A stretch of DNA of 64,000 nt from Cognatundibacterium crateris (GCF_010078235.1 NZ_JAABOS010000001.1:434001-498000), one strand, 5' to 3'; positions 1 through 9,151 are shown, counted from the stretch's first letter. Made by a program: numbers and translations. The notes: generated by a model not told the origin, from the sequence alone.

Positions 1-502
1 CAAGCAAACTATCTATGCCATGACTATCAACTGCGACTGTTTCCACGACTGGGATGCCAAGCTCTGTTTGCAGGCCAGCCACATCAATTTCCAGGTGGTG
101 GCGGCGCGCCACGTCCATCATGTTGACAGCCAGTATGCAAGGCAGATTCAGGCTTTTTAATTCAAATACCAAACGCAAGCCGCGCTTGAGATTGCTGGCA
201 TCAACCACGCACAGTACCGCATCCGGCAACGCTTCATTGGCGCGCTGCCCGGTAATGACTTCTTCGGTGATTTTTTCGTCCGGCGTAATCGCATGCAGAC
301 TGTAAGTGCCAGGTAAATCCAAGACCTGCCAGTGGCGACCGGAAGGAGAAGTAAACTTACCTTCTTTTCTTTCTATGGTGACACCAGCGTAATTGGCGAC
401 CTTTTGGCGTGCGCCAGTCAGGCGGTTAAATAATGCAGTTTTCCCACAGTTGGGATTTCCTACCAGGGCAATACGGGGTGAGGCGAGGGTGGAACTTGTC
501 AT
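1..502 (-). CDS. feoB: Ferrous iron transporter FeoB, N-terminal part (cut by window edge)
   Basis: This is the N-terminal G domain of FeoB, the inner-membrane Fe(II) transporter whose cytosolic GTPase domain precedes a membrane channel. About 167 residues are visible. The G1 motif GNPNCGKT lies near residue 15, the G3 motif DLPGTYS follows, and the G4 motif NMMD comes later. The start ATG (502-500) overlaps the feoA stop as TAATG, so the two genes are translationally coupled and feoA is first. The membrane part lies beyond position 1. Known for the family: iron uptake under low oxygen with FeoA as partner. Identification is secure; completeness of the gene cannot be judged. Confidence 0.95.
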   Translation of the reverse strand, partial: MTSSTLASPRIALVGNPNCGKTALFNRLTGARQKVANYAGVTIERKEGKFTSPSGRHWQVLDLPGTYSLHAITPDEKITEEVITGQRANEALPDAVLCVVDASNLKRGLRLVFELKSLNLPCILAVNMMDVARRHHLEIDVAGLQTELGIPVVETVAVDSHGIDSLL

Positions 503-804
503 TAGCAGCTACCAGGCAGAGCTACACCTATCAGTGCAGCTTCAAAATGTCGTAAAGCAAAAGTGGATTGACCAACCCGAACCGCCAGCGGCTCACCACC
601 AAAATATCCCTTGTGCAAGATCTGCACCGTTTCACCACTGACAAAACCCAGCTCTTTCAAGCGGCGGGCAATTTCAGTATGGCTTCCAGGCTGATCATGC
701 TGCTGACTGCTGACATCGGTCACAACCGCCTGGGTACCAACACGCAAGCGGTCCAGCGTAGTGGGGACGCCGTTCAAAAAAGCTTTCATAGAGAGCCATT
801 CCAA
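502..804 (-). CDS. feoA: Ferrous iron transport protein FeoA
   Basis: FeoA is a small cytosolic SH3-like partner of FeoB. The protein is 100 residues from the first ATG, or 95 from the ATG at 789; FeoA proteins are usually 75-90 residues, which favours the inner start, but neither has a clear ribosome site. The sequence shows the typical FeoA layout: a short N-terminal segment, then RRLKELGFVSGETVQILHKG and a C-terminal strand FALRHFEAALIGV. It sits directly upstream of feoB with a one-base TAATG overlap and downstream of a Fur-like box, the standard feoAB operon. Regulation by iron is inferred from that box. Confidence 0.9.
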   Translation of the reverse strand: MEWLSMKAFLNGVPTTLDRLRVGTQAVVTDVSSQQHDQPGSHTEIARRLKELGFVSGETVQILHKGYFGGEPLAVRVGQSTFALRHFEAALIGVALPGSC

Positions 805-906
805 AGTAGGGTGAGGGAAGCGGATAAAAACTTGATTGCTGTGCGAACAATAAACAACAGACTTTACGCAGACATAACAAATTACTGGTCTTTTCCACTT
901 CTAAAT

Positions 907-925
907 GATAATGAGAATATATCTC
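907..925 (-). promoter_or_regulatory. Fur-box-like operator upstream of feoAB
   Basis: A 19-bp stretch beginning GATAATGAGAAT and ending ATCTC matches the classical Fur consensus at about 14 of 19 positions by eye. It lies about 100 bp upstream of feoA, where a Fur-repressed promoter is expected. The role is inferred from the motif and the iron-transport genes downstream. Confidence 0.6.
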
Positions 926-1035
926 AATATCACTCAGTGTACAACACTTCTATATCGCAGGTTAAAAATGCAGGCCTCATCGCTGGGACAAATGATCTGC
1001 ATCAATAAAAAGGCGCTGCATAGCATCAGGCTGCT

Positions 1036-2118
1036 TTATTTGCCTTGATGGGTGGCTGCGAGTCTGGCTGCTGCAACTGCCATTTCTCTTTGCATTTCCT
1101 GCGTCAGCTTCAGCAGGCTGGCTTCGTACTGACGTCTTTCTACTTCATGCAATTCACGCATTTCCTGTTGTTCTTGCTCTAATTTACGACATTGTTTTTC
1201 TTGCTGTGCATGCATGTGGCGTGTTATTTGCAGCTCGTCATGCAATTGCTGGCGTTTTTGCTCGCTGAACGCCGTCTTTTCCGCCATTCCAGCCAATTCC
1301 TGATCGCGCAACCTGATCGTAAACTGCAACTCTTGCAGGCTGAGCTTGTCTTGTTCTGCGCTGAGTTTTAGTTGCTGATGGCTATTCAATAGTGCTTCAT
1401 ACAATTGCATCAGACTCGATTGCTCAGAGCTTTGACGCGCAAATTGCTCTTGCAATGCCTGCAGTTGCTGGTGGGCATGCTGCAGCTGCACTTCTAAATG
1501 TGATGACCTGGCCTCAAAGCTTGCTCTTTCTTCCTGGCGCTGAGTCAGTGCTGCTTGCTGCAAATGCTCGAATTGCCTGAGTTGCTGCGTATTTTGCTGC
1601 TTCAATTCAGTCACTTGCTGTTCCTTGTCAGTGAAACGCTGCAATAGCGCCTGATGCTCAGCCTGTAGCTGTTGCAATGACTGCGACAGATGCGTGCATT
1701 GCCTTTCTGCATCTCTAGTCGACTGTCGCCATTCCGCCAGCTCTGAGCGAAATTGTTCAGCTGCTGCATGCAATTGCTGTTGCTCGGTCTGCCATGTGGC
1801 GCGTTGCGACGCAAAGTCCGCTTCTTTCTCTGCAAATTCCGCCTCTTGCGCCTGCATATTCAGCGCTGCGTCTTCTTGTAACGTTGCATACAAGGCTTTG
1901 ACCTGATTCAGCAAGCCCTCGGGCAGGCTGGCTTGCTGCAAGCGTGCTTCGCCTTCCTGGCTTTCTTTCCATTGCTTCAGATAGGGCGCAATCGTGCTTT
2001 TGCTGCCGGTATCACCCATGGCTTTTCGCACATTGTCGACCGTCACCGTTTTTCCCGTCGCCAGCAATTCGGTCGCTGCGCGGACTACATCTGAATACAG
2101 TATGCCAGCTCTAGCCAT
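1036..2118 (-). CDS. KfrA-like DNA-binding coiled-coil protein
   Basis: The 360-residue protein starts with a KfrA_N-type DNA-binding domain (about residues 5-60, including TGKTVTVDNVRKAMGDTGSKST). Residues 75-350 are one long glutamine- and glutamate-rich coiled coil. KfrA proteins of broad-host-range plasmids bind operators in their own promoters and help organise plasmid DNA through the coiled coil. The gene is divergent from a tyrosine recombinase, and the 197-bp space between them contains two perfect inverted repeats that are natural operators. Chromosomal KfrA-like genes are common in betaproteobacteria, so this need not be a plasmid remnant, but the pairing with a recombinase suggests a mobile-element origin. 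The family call is fairly sure; the target is inferred. Confidence 0.8.
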   Translation of the reverse strand: MARAGILYSDVVRAATELLATGKTVTVDNVRKAMGDTGSKSTIAPYLKQWKESQEGEARLQQASLPEGLLNQVKALYATLQEDAALNMQAQEAEFAEKEADFASQRATWQTEQQQLHAAAEQFRSELAEWRQSTRDAERQCTHLSQSLQQLQAEHQALLQRFTDKEQQVTELKQQNTQQLRQFEHLQQAALTQRQEERASFEARSSHLEVQLQHAHQQLQALQEQFARQSSEQSSLMQLYEALLNSHQQLKLSAEQDKLSLQELQFTIRLRDQELAGMAEKTAFSEQKRQQLHDELQITRHMHAQQEKQCRKLEQEQQEMRELHEVERRQYEASLLKLTQEMQREMAVAAARLAATHQGK

Positions 2119-2140
2119 GATATCCTCGAATAAAATGTGT

Positions 2141-2159
2141 TATTACGTAATACGTAATA
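2141..2159. promoter_or_regulatory. Perfect 9-1-9 inverted repeat, candidate KfrA operator
   Basis: TATTACGTA, one A, then TACGTAATA form a perfect dyad 23 bp upstream of the kfrA-like ATG. It sits between two divergent genes, one encoding a DNA-binding protein of a family known to autoregulate. Binding is inferred. Confidence 0.55.
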
Positions 2160-2210
2160 GTACATTAATTATCTATAAAAATTCAATTTATAGAAACAAA
2201 ATATAAGATT

Positions 2211-2228
2211 CGATAATGTATATTATCG
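2211..2228. promoter_or_regulatory. Second inverted repeat in the kfrA/recombinase intergenic region
   Basis: CGATAAT, four bases, ATTATCG form a perfect 7-bp dyad about 88 bp upstream of the recombinase start. It may be an operator or part of a recombination core site; the sequence alone does not decide. Confidence 0.35.
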
Positions 2229-2315
2229 TGTGTTATAATCGAATAAGAGGCAAATTCAGGTGTAACGCCTGGCTGCAGAAAAACAAAACCCCATGTTCGG
2301 AATTTTCGCCACAAA

Positions 2316-3341
2316 ATGAAGCTCACGCCGCAATCAAACCAGGAAAATGCCATCCTTCCCGAGGAGAAAGCGGGTATAACGATCGCAAATGGCAGGGCAG
2401 GGGAGTTGGCTTTGCGTCAGGCGGCTTATATTCAGGCAGCCAGTTCAGACAACACCAGGCGTACCTATCAGTCTGCGGTGCGTCACTTCTTGAAGTGGGG
2501 CGGCGTATTGCCTGCGAGTGAAGATCAAATTCGAAATTACCTGCTTGCGCATGCTGAACAGCTGAATCCACGGACCCTGGCATTACGATTGACGGCACTT
2601 TCGCAATGGCATCACCATCAAGGCTTCGCCGATCCGACCGCGCATAGCGGGCTACGCAAATTACTGACCGGCATACAGCGCGTCAGCGGCAAGCCCAAAA
2701 AGAAAGCCAAGGCCTTAGAGCTGGAGCAATTAGAGGTGCTGGTCACTTATCTGGACAGCCGGGATGAACTCAGCGCGCGGCGTGACAGCGCTTTGTTGCA
2801 GCTCGGCTTTTTCGGCGGCTTCCGGCGTTCTGAGCTGGTGAGTTTGCGAGTCGAACACATACAGTGGGAAAAAGCCGGTATACGCATCTTGCTACCACGC
2901 TCTAAGACTGATCAAAGTGGGGAGGGGATAAGCAAAGCCATCCCTTACGGTGAACATATCTGTTGCGCTGCGCGCGCTTTGAAAGTCTGGCTGGCCGCCG
3001 CGGGTATTACGCAAGGCCTGATTTTTCGCGGCATTAATCAATGGCAGCAAGTCGCAACAGCAGGCCTGCATCCAGCCAGCATGAATACTATCTTAAAAAA
3101 ACATGCGGCCAATTGCGGTCTGGGCGAGACAACAGGCTTCAGCAGTCACAGTCTGCGACGCGGCATGGCGACCAGCGCTTATCGTGCCGGCGCCAGTTTC
3201 CGCGACATCAAACGCCAGGGTGGCTGGCGTTTTGATGGCACGGTACATGGTTATATCGAAGAGGCGGATTTGTTTGAAGAAAATGCGATGAAGACTTTAC
3301 TCAGCAAATCAGGCGCAGGGAAGGCTGGTAACAACAAATAA
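2316..3341 (+). CDS. Tyrosine recombinase (phage-integrase / XerC-like)
   Basis: This 341-residue protein has an N-terminal SAM-like core-binding domain (about residues 30-125, with SSDNTRRTYQSAVRHFLKWG) and a C-terminal catalytic domain. The catalytic set is visible: Arg in GGFRRSEL near residue 170, His278 and Arg281 in HSLRRG, Trp304 in QGGW at the usual His/Trp position, and the nucleophile Tyr313 in HGYIE. It lacks the extra helix and motifs of integron integrases, so it is not the IntI of the cassette array 26 kb away. It is divergent from the kfrA-like gene with shared dyads between. Its DNA target is unknown. Confidence 0.85.
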   Translation: MKLTPQSNQENAILPEEKAGITIANGRAGELALRQAAYIQAASSDNTRRTYQSAVRHFLKWGGVLPASEDQIRNYLLAHAEQLNPRTLALRLTALSQWHHHQGFADPTAHSGLRKLLTGIQRVSGKPKKKAKALELEQLEVLVTYLDSRDELSARRDSALLQLGFFGGFRRSELVSLRVEHIQWEKAGIRILLPRSKTDQSGEGISKAIPYGEHICCAARALKVWLAAAGITQGLIFRGINQWQQVATAGLHPASMNTILKKHAANCGLGETTGFSSHSLRRGMATSAYRAGASFRDIKRQGGWRFDGTVHGYIEEADLFEENAMKTLLSKSGAGKAGNNK

Positions 3342-3396
3342 GTGCTACTTCGAGCGGCTGTTCGGAATTTTTGATTTTTTCCAAAGCTTTTCTGAC

Positions 3397-4521
3397 TCAG
3401 CCTGGCAAACGATCAGAGTAGAAAATCCCTTTGAGCCGCTTTCTGAAAATCGCCATCAGCAATGCCAGGCCGAAAAAGACCATATTAAAACCGAGTATCT
3501 TACTGCCGCCATAATCCACAAATGGCACGGAATTCGATGGCATGGTAGCAGCGTTCAATCCGCGGTCATAGCTGGCACCGATCACATGACCCTGATTATT
3601 GATGGCATTCGTCAGATACAGGCTTTTCCCGCTAGGATGCAAAATCATCTTATTGTCACGCCAGACAAAAGCGAGGCGCATATCCGGCACGTCGACGATA
3701 CCAACCACATGGCCCTGATTATTGATGCCGGTCGCAAAGCTGTCCCCAAATCCGATTTTTGCACCCAGATCTACCATGCGTGTGCCATCGTGGATGAAAG
3801 CATGCCAGCGCCTGTCTTTGGTTTCGGAAGAACCGACGACTACGCCATGGTCGTTCAGTGCGGTGGCGGTGCTGAGTTTTCCGCCCAGGGTGCCCAGATC
3901 GCGCATACCTGTCGCTTCATCATACAGAAACGCATGGCGGTAACCCTCGCTATCCATCGCGGTACCGACAACCTGATCACGCGCATTGATGCTGCTGGCG
4001 TAACTGACTTTACCGCCCAGGGTGCCCAGATCTTGTACCGCTTTACCATCTTTCTGAATAAACGCATGCCAGTCGCCATCTGGTGTATCAGAAAAACCGA
4101 CTGCAGTACCGCTGTTATTCAAGGCAGCGCCATAGCTGTGGCGACCGCCAAGGCTGGCAATTTCACGCCTGCCGTTGGCATTACTGTATATAAATGCGCG
4201 CCAAATTCCATCGCGCTTAGCCGAACCGATGATTTCGCCTTTTTCATTGATACGTTTGGCTTCACTTTCAGACTCGCCATCGCCTTCCAGGCGCGTCAGT
4301 TTGCCTTTATCGAGAACGACTGCATGTGAAATGCCGTTTTTTTCCTTGATCACCGCAGCTACCTGACCGGAAGCATTCATGTCATAGGCGATAGATTCGC
4401 CATAGAGCTTGCGTTGTATGCCTAGGGAATGTGTCGTTGCCTGAGATTCGATGCACAGTGCGCTAAGCATCAAAGTGAGCAAGGCAGAGCGGTAAGAATA
4501 GCGGTAAGAATAGCAGCGCAT
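3397..4521 (-). CDS. HAF-repeat extracellular protein with C-terminal membrane segment
   Basis: The 374-residue protein begins with a basic N-terminus and a signal peptide ending near SQATT. At least five tandem repeats of about 40-45 residues follow, each with a GxxxxHAFIY/HAFLY core and a LGTLGGK...A.SIN/ALN segment, the hallmark of HAF-repeat extracellular proteins. A C-terminal hydrophobic helix (GFNMVFFGLALLMAIF) with a basic tail looks like a membrane or sorting anchor, without a PEP motif. The first codons contain a tandem YRYSYR repeat mirrored in the DNA. The function of the family is unknown. It stands between the recombinase (convergent) and urtE (same strand, 137 bp away) and is probably its own unit. 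Confidence 0.7.
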   Translation of the reverse strand: MRCYSYRYSYRSALLTLMLSALCIESQATTHSLGIQRKLYGESIAYDMNASGQVAAVIKEKNGISHAVVLDKGKLTRLEGDGESESEAKRINEKGEIIGSAKRDGIWRAFIYSNANGRREIASLGGRHSYGAALNNSGTAVGFSDTPDGDWHAFIQKDGKAVQDLGTLGGKVSYASSINARDQVVGTAMDSEGYRHAFLYDEATGMRDLGTLGGKLSTATALNDHGVVVGSSETKDRRWHAFIHDGTRMVDLGAKIGFGDSFATGINNQGHVVGIVDVPDMRLAFVWRDNKMILHPSGKSLYLTNAINNQGHVIGASYDRGLNAATMPSNSVPFVDYGGSKILGFNMVFFGLALLMAIFRKRLKGIFYSDRLPG

Positions 4522-4658
4522 AACATCATCCTAAGACAGTTAAGGTGAATTGCTTCGCGCCAAATGATTTGGCAGTTTTACAAATATACTGCGTTTTAAT
4601 TTAATGGCAAGATATTGTCACACTGCAGTTGCCGGGATCTGACACATGTTTAAGCATC

Positions 4659-5357
4659 TCAGACCGCCAGATGGCGTTTGACCTCATCGCTATCCATTAT
4701 CTGTTGCGAACCTGAGGCAACTACCTCTCCACGCGACAACACCACAAAATGATCGGCCAGCTCACGCGCAAAATCAAAGTATTGTTCGCACAGAATAATG
4801 CCCATCTCTCCACGCTCGCGCAGCAAGCGAATCACGCGCGCAATGTCTTTAATGATGGAGGGCTGTATGCCCTCGGTGGGTTCATCAAAAATAATCAGTT
4901 TAGGCTCGGCAAGCAGGGCGCGCGCAATCGCAAGCTGCTGTTGCTGACCGCCCGATAAATCGCCGCCGCGCCGGTGCAGCATCTCCTTGAGTACCGGGAA
5001 TAATTCATACACTTCTGCTTTGATGGTTTTCGCACGCGCAGCAGGCAGCGTCGCCATGCCCATCAGCAGATTTTCTTCAACGCTTAAACGGGCAAAAATA
5101 TCCCGGCCTTGCGGTACATATGCGATGCCGGCCTGGGCGCGCTGATGCGGAGCCAGATGTAATATCGACTTTCCCTGAAACAGAATGTCGCCGCCGGACG
5201 CAGGCAGCACGCCCATCAGGCATTTCAACAGCGTGGTTTTTCCTACCCCATTGCGTCCCAGCAGGGTCAGACATTCACCGCGCTGTACCGATAGCGAAAT
5301 CCCGCGCAGTGTATGGCTGGAGCCATAGTGTTGATGCAGTTGTTTTACTTCCAGCAT
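4659..5357 (-). CDS. urtE: Urea ABC transporter ATP-binding subunit UrtE
   Basis: UrtE is one of two cytosolic ATPases that drive the urea importer. The 232-residue protein has Walker A LLGRNGVGKTT near residue 32, the signature LSGGQQQQLAIARAL, and Walker B LIIFDEPTEGIQPSI, all in the LivF-like form typical of UrtE. It is the last gene of urtABCDE, 73 bp after urtD. Short branched-chain amino acid LivF proteins are the only close alternative, and the urtABCD context rules that out. No urease genes are visible in the window. Confidence 0.95.
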   Translation of the reverse strand: MLEVKQLHQHYGSSHTLRGISLSVQRGECLTLLGRNGVGKTTLLKCLMGVLPASGGDILFQGKSILHLAPHQRAQAGIAYVPQGRDIFARLSVEENLLMGMATLPAARAKTIKAEVYELFPVLKEMLHRRGGDLSGGQQQQLAIARALLAEPKLIIFDEPTEGIQPSIIKDIARVIRLLRERGEMGIILCEQYFDFARELADHFVVLSRGEVVASGSQQIMDSDEVKRHLAV

Positions 5358-5430
5358 AATTTTTCCATGAAAATGATTCGTCTGAGGCTGCTATCTTTGT
5401 CCGTCCCCGATTTATCCGAGGCGCGACAGT

Positions 5431-6285
5431 TCATCGACCAAGATACACTTCGATGACTCTGTCATCCGATTGCACCTGCTGCATGCTGCCCTGGGCCAGC
5501 ACAGCCCCTTCATGCAGCACTGTGACTATGCCTTGCTGTGCAATCTCAGCCACGAAACCCATGTCATGCTCGACCACCATAATGGAATGCTTGCCCCGGA
5601 GTTCATTGAGCAATTCGGCAGTTCTGGCGGTTTCAGCATCTGACATACCCGCCACCGGTTCATCGAGCAGTATCAGCTGGGGCTCCTGTATCAATAACAT
5701 ACCGATCTCCAGCCACTGCTTTTGTCCATGCGACAGCAAGCCTGCCGGTCTGGACTCCTGTCCGGTCAAGCGAATCAACTGCAAGATGGCAGCAATTTTG
5801 TCGCGCTGCTCACTGTTAAGCCGCGCGAACAGGGTAGTGCCGACCCGTTTATCCATCTTCATCGCCAGTTCCAGATTCTCAAACACGGAATGTTGTTCAA
5901 ACACGGTAGGGCGTTGAAATTTTCTGCCTATCCCGGCATGGGCGATTTCGACTTCTGTCATGCGGGTCAGATCCAGGCTTTGCCCGAAGTAGGCTGTACC
6001 GGAGCTGGGCCGGGTTTTGCCTGTGATGACGTCCATCATGGTGGTTTTTCCGGCGCCATTAGGGCCGATAATGCAGCGCAATTCACCAACTGAAATATCC
6101 AGATTCAAATGATTGATGGCTTTAAAGCCGTCAAATGAGACAACCACATCTTCCAGATACAGAATGGCGCCATGGCGGGTGTCGACACCTTCAGGTCTGA
6201 CCCGGCCATACGACACGCCCTGATCGCCAACCGCTGACACATACTGCGCTCCCGGGCGCAAGATGCCACTCATCACATAGCTCAT
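5431..6285 (-). CDS. urtD: Urea ABC transporter ATP-binding subunit UrtD
   Basis: UrtD is the second ATPase of the urea importer, LivG-like. In 284 residues it shows Walker A IIGPNGAGKTTMMD, the family-typical degenerate signature LSHGQKQWLEIGML, and Walker B LILLDEPVAGMS. About 40 N-terminal residues before the ABC core are longer than in LivG, as usual for UrtD. Its ATG overlaps the urtC stop by four bases (ATGA), which indicates translational coupling. A second in-frame Met at residue 5 is an alternative start. Confidence 0.95.
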   Translation of the reverse strand: MSYVMSGILRPGAQYVSAVGDQGVSYGRVRPEGVDTRHGAILYLEDVVVSFDGFKAINHLNLDISVGELRCIIGPNGAGKTTMMDVITGKTRPSSGTAYFGQSLDLTRMTEVEIAHAGIGRKFQRPTVFEQHSVFENLELAMKMDKRVGTTLFARLNSEQRDKIAAILQLIRLTGQESRPAGLLSHGQKQWLEIGMLLIQEPQLILLDEPVAGMSDAETARTAELLNELRGKHSIMVVEHDMGFVAEIAQQGIVTVLHEGAVLAQGSMQQVQSDDRVIEVYLGR

Positions 6286-7367
6286 GCGGTCTCCTTAGAT
6301 TTTTTGAATTGCGCAATCAGACCGAGTATGCCTTGCTGCATAAACAGCGTAACCAGGATGAACAACAAACCCAGCGCATACAGCCAAAGGTCGGGAAAGG
6401 CCGTGGTGAACCAGCTCTTCAGACCATTCACGGTGAATGCTCCGATAACCGGACCCAGCAGGGTGCCGCGTCCACCAACTGCGGCCCAGATCACCATTTC
6501 TATCGAATTGGCAGGCGACATTTCCGAAGGATTGATCATGCCAACCTGTGGCACGTAAAGGGCACCGGCGATACCGCACAACATGGCAGACAGGGTCCAG
6601 ACGAAGAGCTTGAACCACAAAGGGTCGTAGCCGATGAACATCAGGCGTGATTCCGAATCCCTGACCGCCTGCAACACCCGGCCCAATTTGGAGCTCACGA
6701 TCCAGCGGCATAGCATTAAGCTGGCCAGCAATATGCCCAGCGTCACCAGATACAACACTGCCTTGGTATACGGTTCAGTCAGACTGAAACCCAGTATGCG
6801 CTTAAAGTCAGTGAAGCCATTATTGCCGCCAAAGCCAGTATTGTTACGGAAAAACAGCAACATAAAGGCAAAGGTCATGGCCTGGGTGATGATGGAAAAA
6901 TACACCCCCTTAATCCTGGAGCGGAACGCAAAATAACCAAACACAAATGCCAGCACCCCGGGCACCATGACTGCAAGCAGCATGCAATACCAAAAGTGCT
7001 CAGTCAGCGACCAGTACCAGGGATAGGTTTTCCAGTCCAGGAAGACCATAAAATCGGGCAAATCACTCTGATACACACCTTCACGACCTATCGCCCGCAT
7101 CAGATACATACCATGTGCATAGGCGCCCAGCGCAAAAAACACACCGTGACCGAGTGACAAGATGCCGGTGTAACCCCACACCAGATCCAGGGCCATCGCA
7201 GCCAGTGCATAACACATGAATTTGGCGATGATCGCAATCGCATAGCTGGACACATGCAAGGCATGGCCAGTCGGAAAAACCAGATTCAGTAAGGGTAAGC
7301 TTGCTGCAATAGCCGCAATGACTAAGATGCCAGCCCATGCGGGACGGGAAAATAGTTGAGACTTCAT
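6282..7367 (-). CDS. urtC: Urea ABC transporter permease UrtC
   Basis: UrtC is one of two inner-membrane permeases of the urea importer (LivM-like). The 361-residue protein has about ten hydrophobic segments. Family-typical stretches include ALDLVWGYTGILSLGHGVFFALGAYAHGMYL after the second membrane helix and a cytoplasmic loop SKLGRVLQAVRDSESRLMFIGYD, the contact region for the ATPases. It overlaps urtB upstream and urtD downstream by four bases each, so the three genes are tightly coupled. Confidence 0.95.
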   Translation of the reverse strand: MKSQLFSRPAWAGILVIAAIAASLPLLNLVFPTGHALHVSSYAIAIIAKFMCYALAAMALDLVWGYTGILSLGHGVFFALGAYAHGMYLMRAIGREGVYQSDLPDFMVFLDWKTYPWYWSLTEHFWYCMLLAVMVPGVLAFVFGYFAFRSRIKGVYFSIITQAMTFAFMLLFFRNNTGFGGNNGFTDFKRILGFSLTEPYTKAVLYLVTLGILLASLMLCRWIVSSKLGRVLQAVRDSESRLMFIGYDPLWFKLFVWTLSAMLCGIAGALYVPQVGMINPSEMSPANSIEMVIWAAVGGRGTLLGPVIGAFTVNGLKSWFTTAFPDLWLYALGLLFILVTLFMQQGILGLIAQFKKSKETA

Positions 7368-8983
7368 TCCACGCTCCTGCCTTTGAGTGCGAACAGACCC
7401 TGCGGCCTGCGCTGAATAAAGATAATGATAAAGACCAGGATCACGATTTTTGCCATGACTGCGCCCGCCACCGGTTCCAGGAATTTATTCAACTCCCCCA
7501 GGCCAAAAGCTGCGATCACTGTACCCGCCAGCTGACCAACACCGCCCAGCACCACCACCATGAAAGAATCCACGATATAGTTTTGCCCCAGATCCGGTCC
7601 GACATTGCCCAACTGCGACAGCGCGACGCCACCCAGTCCGGCGATACCCGAACCAAGGCCGAAAGTCAGCATATCAATACGCCCGGTCGGCACACCGGTA
7701 CAATCGGCCATACGGCGGTTCTGCGTCACTGCGCGCAGAAACAAACCGAGCCGGGTTTTGTTCAGGATCAGCCAGACTGCCAGCACCACCGCCAGCGAGA
7801 AAGCGATAATGATCAGGCGGTTATACGACAAGACCAGCGAACCCAATACCGTCACACCACCGGACATCCAGCCCGGATTGGACACTTCCACATTTTGTGC
7901 GCCGAACAGGGAGCGTACACCTTGCATCAGTATCAGACTGATGCCCCAGGTGCAGAGCAGGGTTTCGAGCGGTCGTCCATATAACCAGCGGATTACGCTG
8001 CGTTCCAAAATGATCCCAACTCCGCCAGACACCAGAAAGGCTGCGGGCAAGGCCAGTAACAGATACGCATCCAGGGCAGCCGGGAAATAGGTGCGGAACA
8101 GCAGCTGGCACAGATAGGTGGTGTAGGCACCTATCATCAGTAATTCACCGTGGGCCATATTGATGATGCCCATCAGGCCAAAGGTGATTGCCAGCCCGAG
8201 CGCGGCCAGCAACAGCACGCTGCCCAGTGAGATGCCATAAAACAGGTTTCCGGCGAACTCCATTCTGGCCAGCCGGGCTTCTATCGCATGCAGCGTCGTG
8301 ACCGCGGCGATACGTATGCCTTCATCCGCCTCACCATAGCTGCCATCCGCTTGTTGTGCCAACATTGCTTGCAACACCGGGATCAGCTTGGGATTCGAGC
8401 TGTTAACCAAAGTTTTGACAGCCGCTTTTCGTATAGCCGGATCATCTGCCTGCAGATTGGCGGTCGCAATCAGCATTTGCAGCAGATTGCCAATCTCTGC
8501 ATCCGTCTCTTTGACATAGGCCTTATTCAACAGAGGGAGCTGTTCCGGCGTCGCCTCTTTTTGTAAATCCAGTGCCGCTTGCAAGCGCATGCGCCGTTCG
8601 GGGGAAAATAACTTCATGCCAGATAAAGCACTGTCCAGCGCTGCACGCAGACGGTTATTCAGCGCTATCGGCTCGGCACCATCGGGCAGTGCAACGATAC
8701 GTTCATCTGCCAGCGAGGTAACCCGTTCTCCATCGACGATAAATAAAGCGTCGTCTTTCGCATACAGCGCTTCGTTTTTCATCGCATTGAGGATGGCGAC
8801 AGCCTGTACATCAGCCTGGGCCGCCAGTTGACTGACGGCCTGTATGCGCGCATCGGTATCGTCGCCGCTGAGCGCATTGCGCATAGCGGGTGTCAGCATC
8901 GCTGCTGCGTTCGCCCATGTTGCTGTACACAGCAGCACCCAGGTCAGAACCAGCAAGGTAGTACGAAGAGACTTTATAGGCAT
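7364..8983 (-). CDS. urtB: Urea ABC transporter permease UrtB
   Basis: UrtB is the LivH-like permease of the urea importer. At 539 residues it carries the long N-terminal extension that separates UrtB from LivH: a signal sequence (residues 1-27) and a helical, periplasmic region to about residue 245. Roughly eight membrane helices follow. GIINMAHGELLMIGAY and the permease loop RLGLFLRAVTQNRRMADCTGV are visible. It overlaps urtC by four bases and follows urtA after 168 bp that hold a stem-loop. Confidence 0.95.
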   Translation of the reverse strand: MPIKSLRTTLLVLTWVLLCTATWANAAAMLTPAMRNALSGDDTDARIQAVSQLAAQADVQAVAILNAMKNEALYAKDDALFIVDGERVTSLADERIVALPDGAEPIALNNRLRAALDSALSGMKLFSPERRMRLQAALDLQKEATPEQLPLLNKAYVKETDAEIGNLLQMLIATANLQADDPAIRKAAVKTLVNSSNPKLIPVLQAMLAQQADGSYGEADEGIRIAAVTTLHAIEARLARMEFAGNLFYGISLGSVLLLAALGLAITFGLMGIINMAHGELLMIGAYTTYLCQLLFRTYFPAALDAYLLLALPAAFLVSGGVGIILERSVIRWLYGRPLETLLCTWGISLILMQGVRSLFGAQNVEVSNPGWMSGGVTVLGSLVLSYNRLIIIAFSLAVVLAVWLILNKTRLGLFLRAVTQNRRMADCTGVPTGRIDMLTFGLGSGIAGLGGVALSQLGNVGPDLGQNYIVDSFMVVVLGGVGQLAGTVIAAFGLGELNKFLEPVAGAVMAKIVILVFIIIFIQRRPQGLFALKGRSVE

Positions 8984-9113
8984 AAGTGATCGTAGTTTGT
9001 TGGGTTTGCTGCGGCATCAGAACCCCAGCGCACCTGACGTGCATCAGCAGCACTCCGGACATGCTTGATGACTTAGCGCGTGATATCCGGAGCGGGCAGG
9101 GTGCAAGGGAATA

Positions 9114-9145
9114 GCCGGTGATGTGCTTCAAATCACAGCACCGGC
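9114..9145 (-). other. Stem-loop between urtA and urtB
   Basis: On the minus strand GCCGGTG pairs with CACCGGC, extended by an inner TGTG/CACA stem around a short loop. It begins six bases after the urtA stop and has no T-run, so it is not a complete intrinsic terminator. Such a structure may stabilise the urtA mRNA or lower read-through, giving more binding protein than permease; this role is inferred. Confidence 0.5.
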
Positions 9146-9151
9146 AAGGGC

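Noticed and set aside
568-1008. Plus-strand frame of 146 codons
   Set aside because: It runs antisense through feoA and its promoter and has no protein-like features.
2316-3341. Tyrosine recombinase as the integrase of the cassette array
   Set aside because: It lacks integron-integrase features, is 26 kb from the array and is paired with a KfrA-like gene.
3586-4329. Long plus-strand frame of 247 codons
   Set aside because: It lies antisense within the HAF-repeat gene and reflects that gene's repeat composition.
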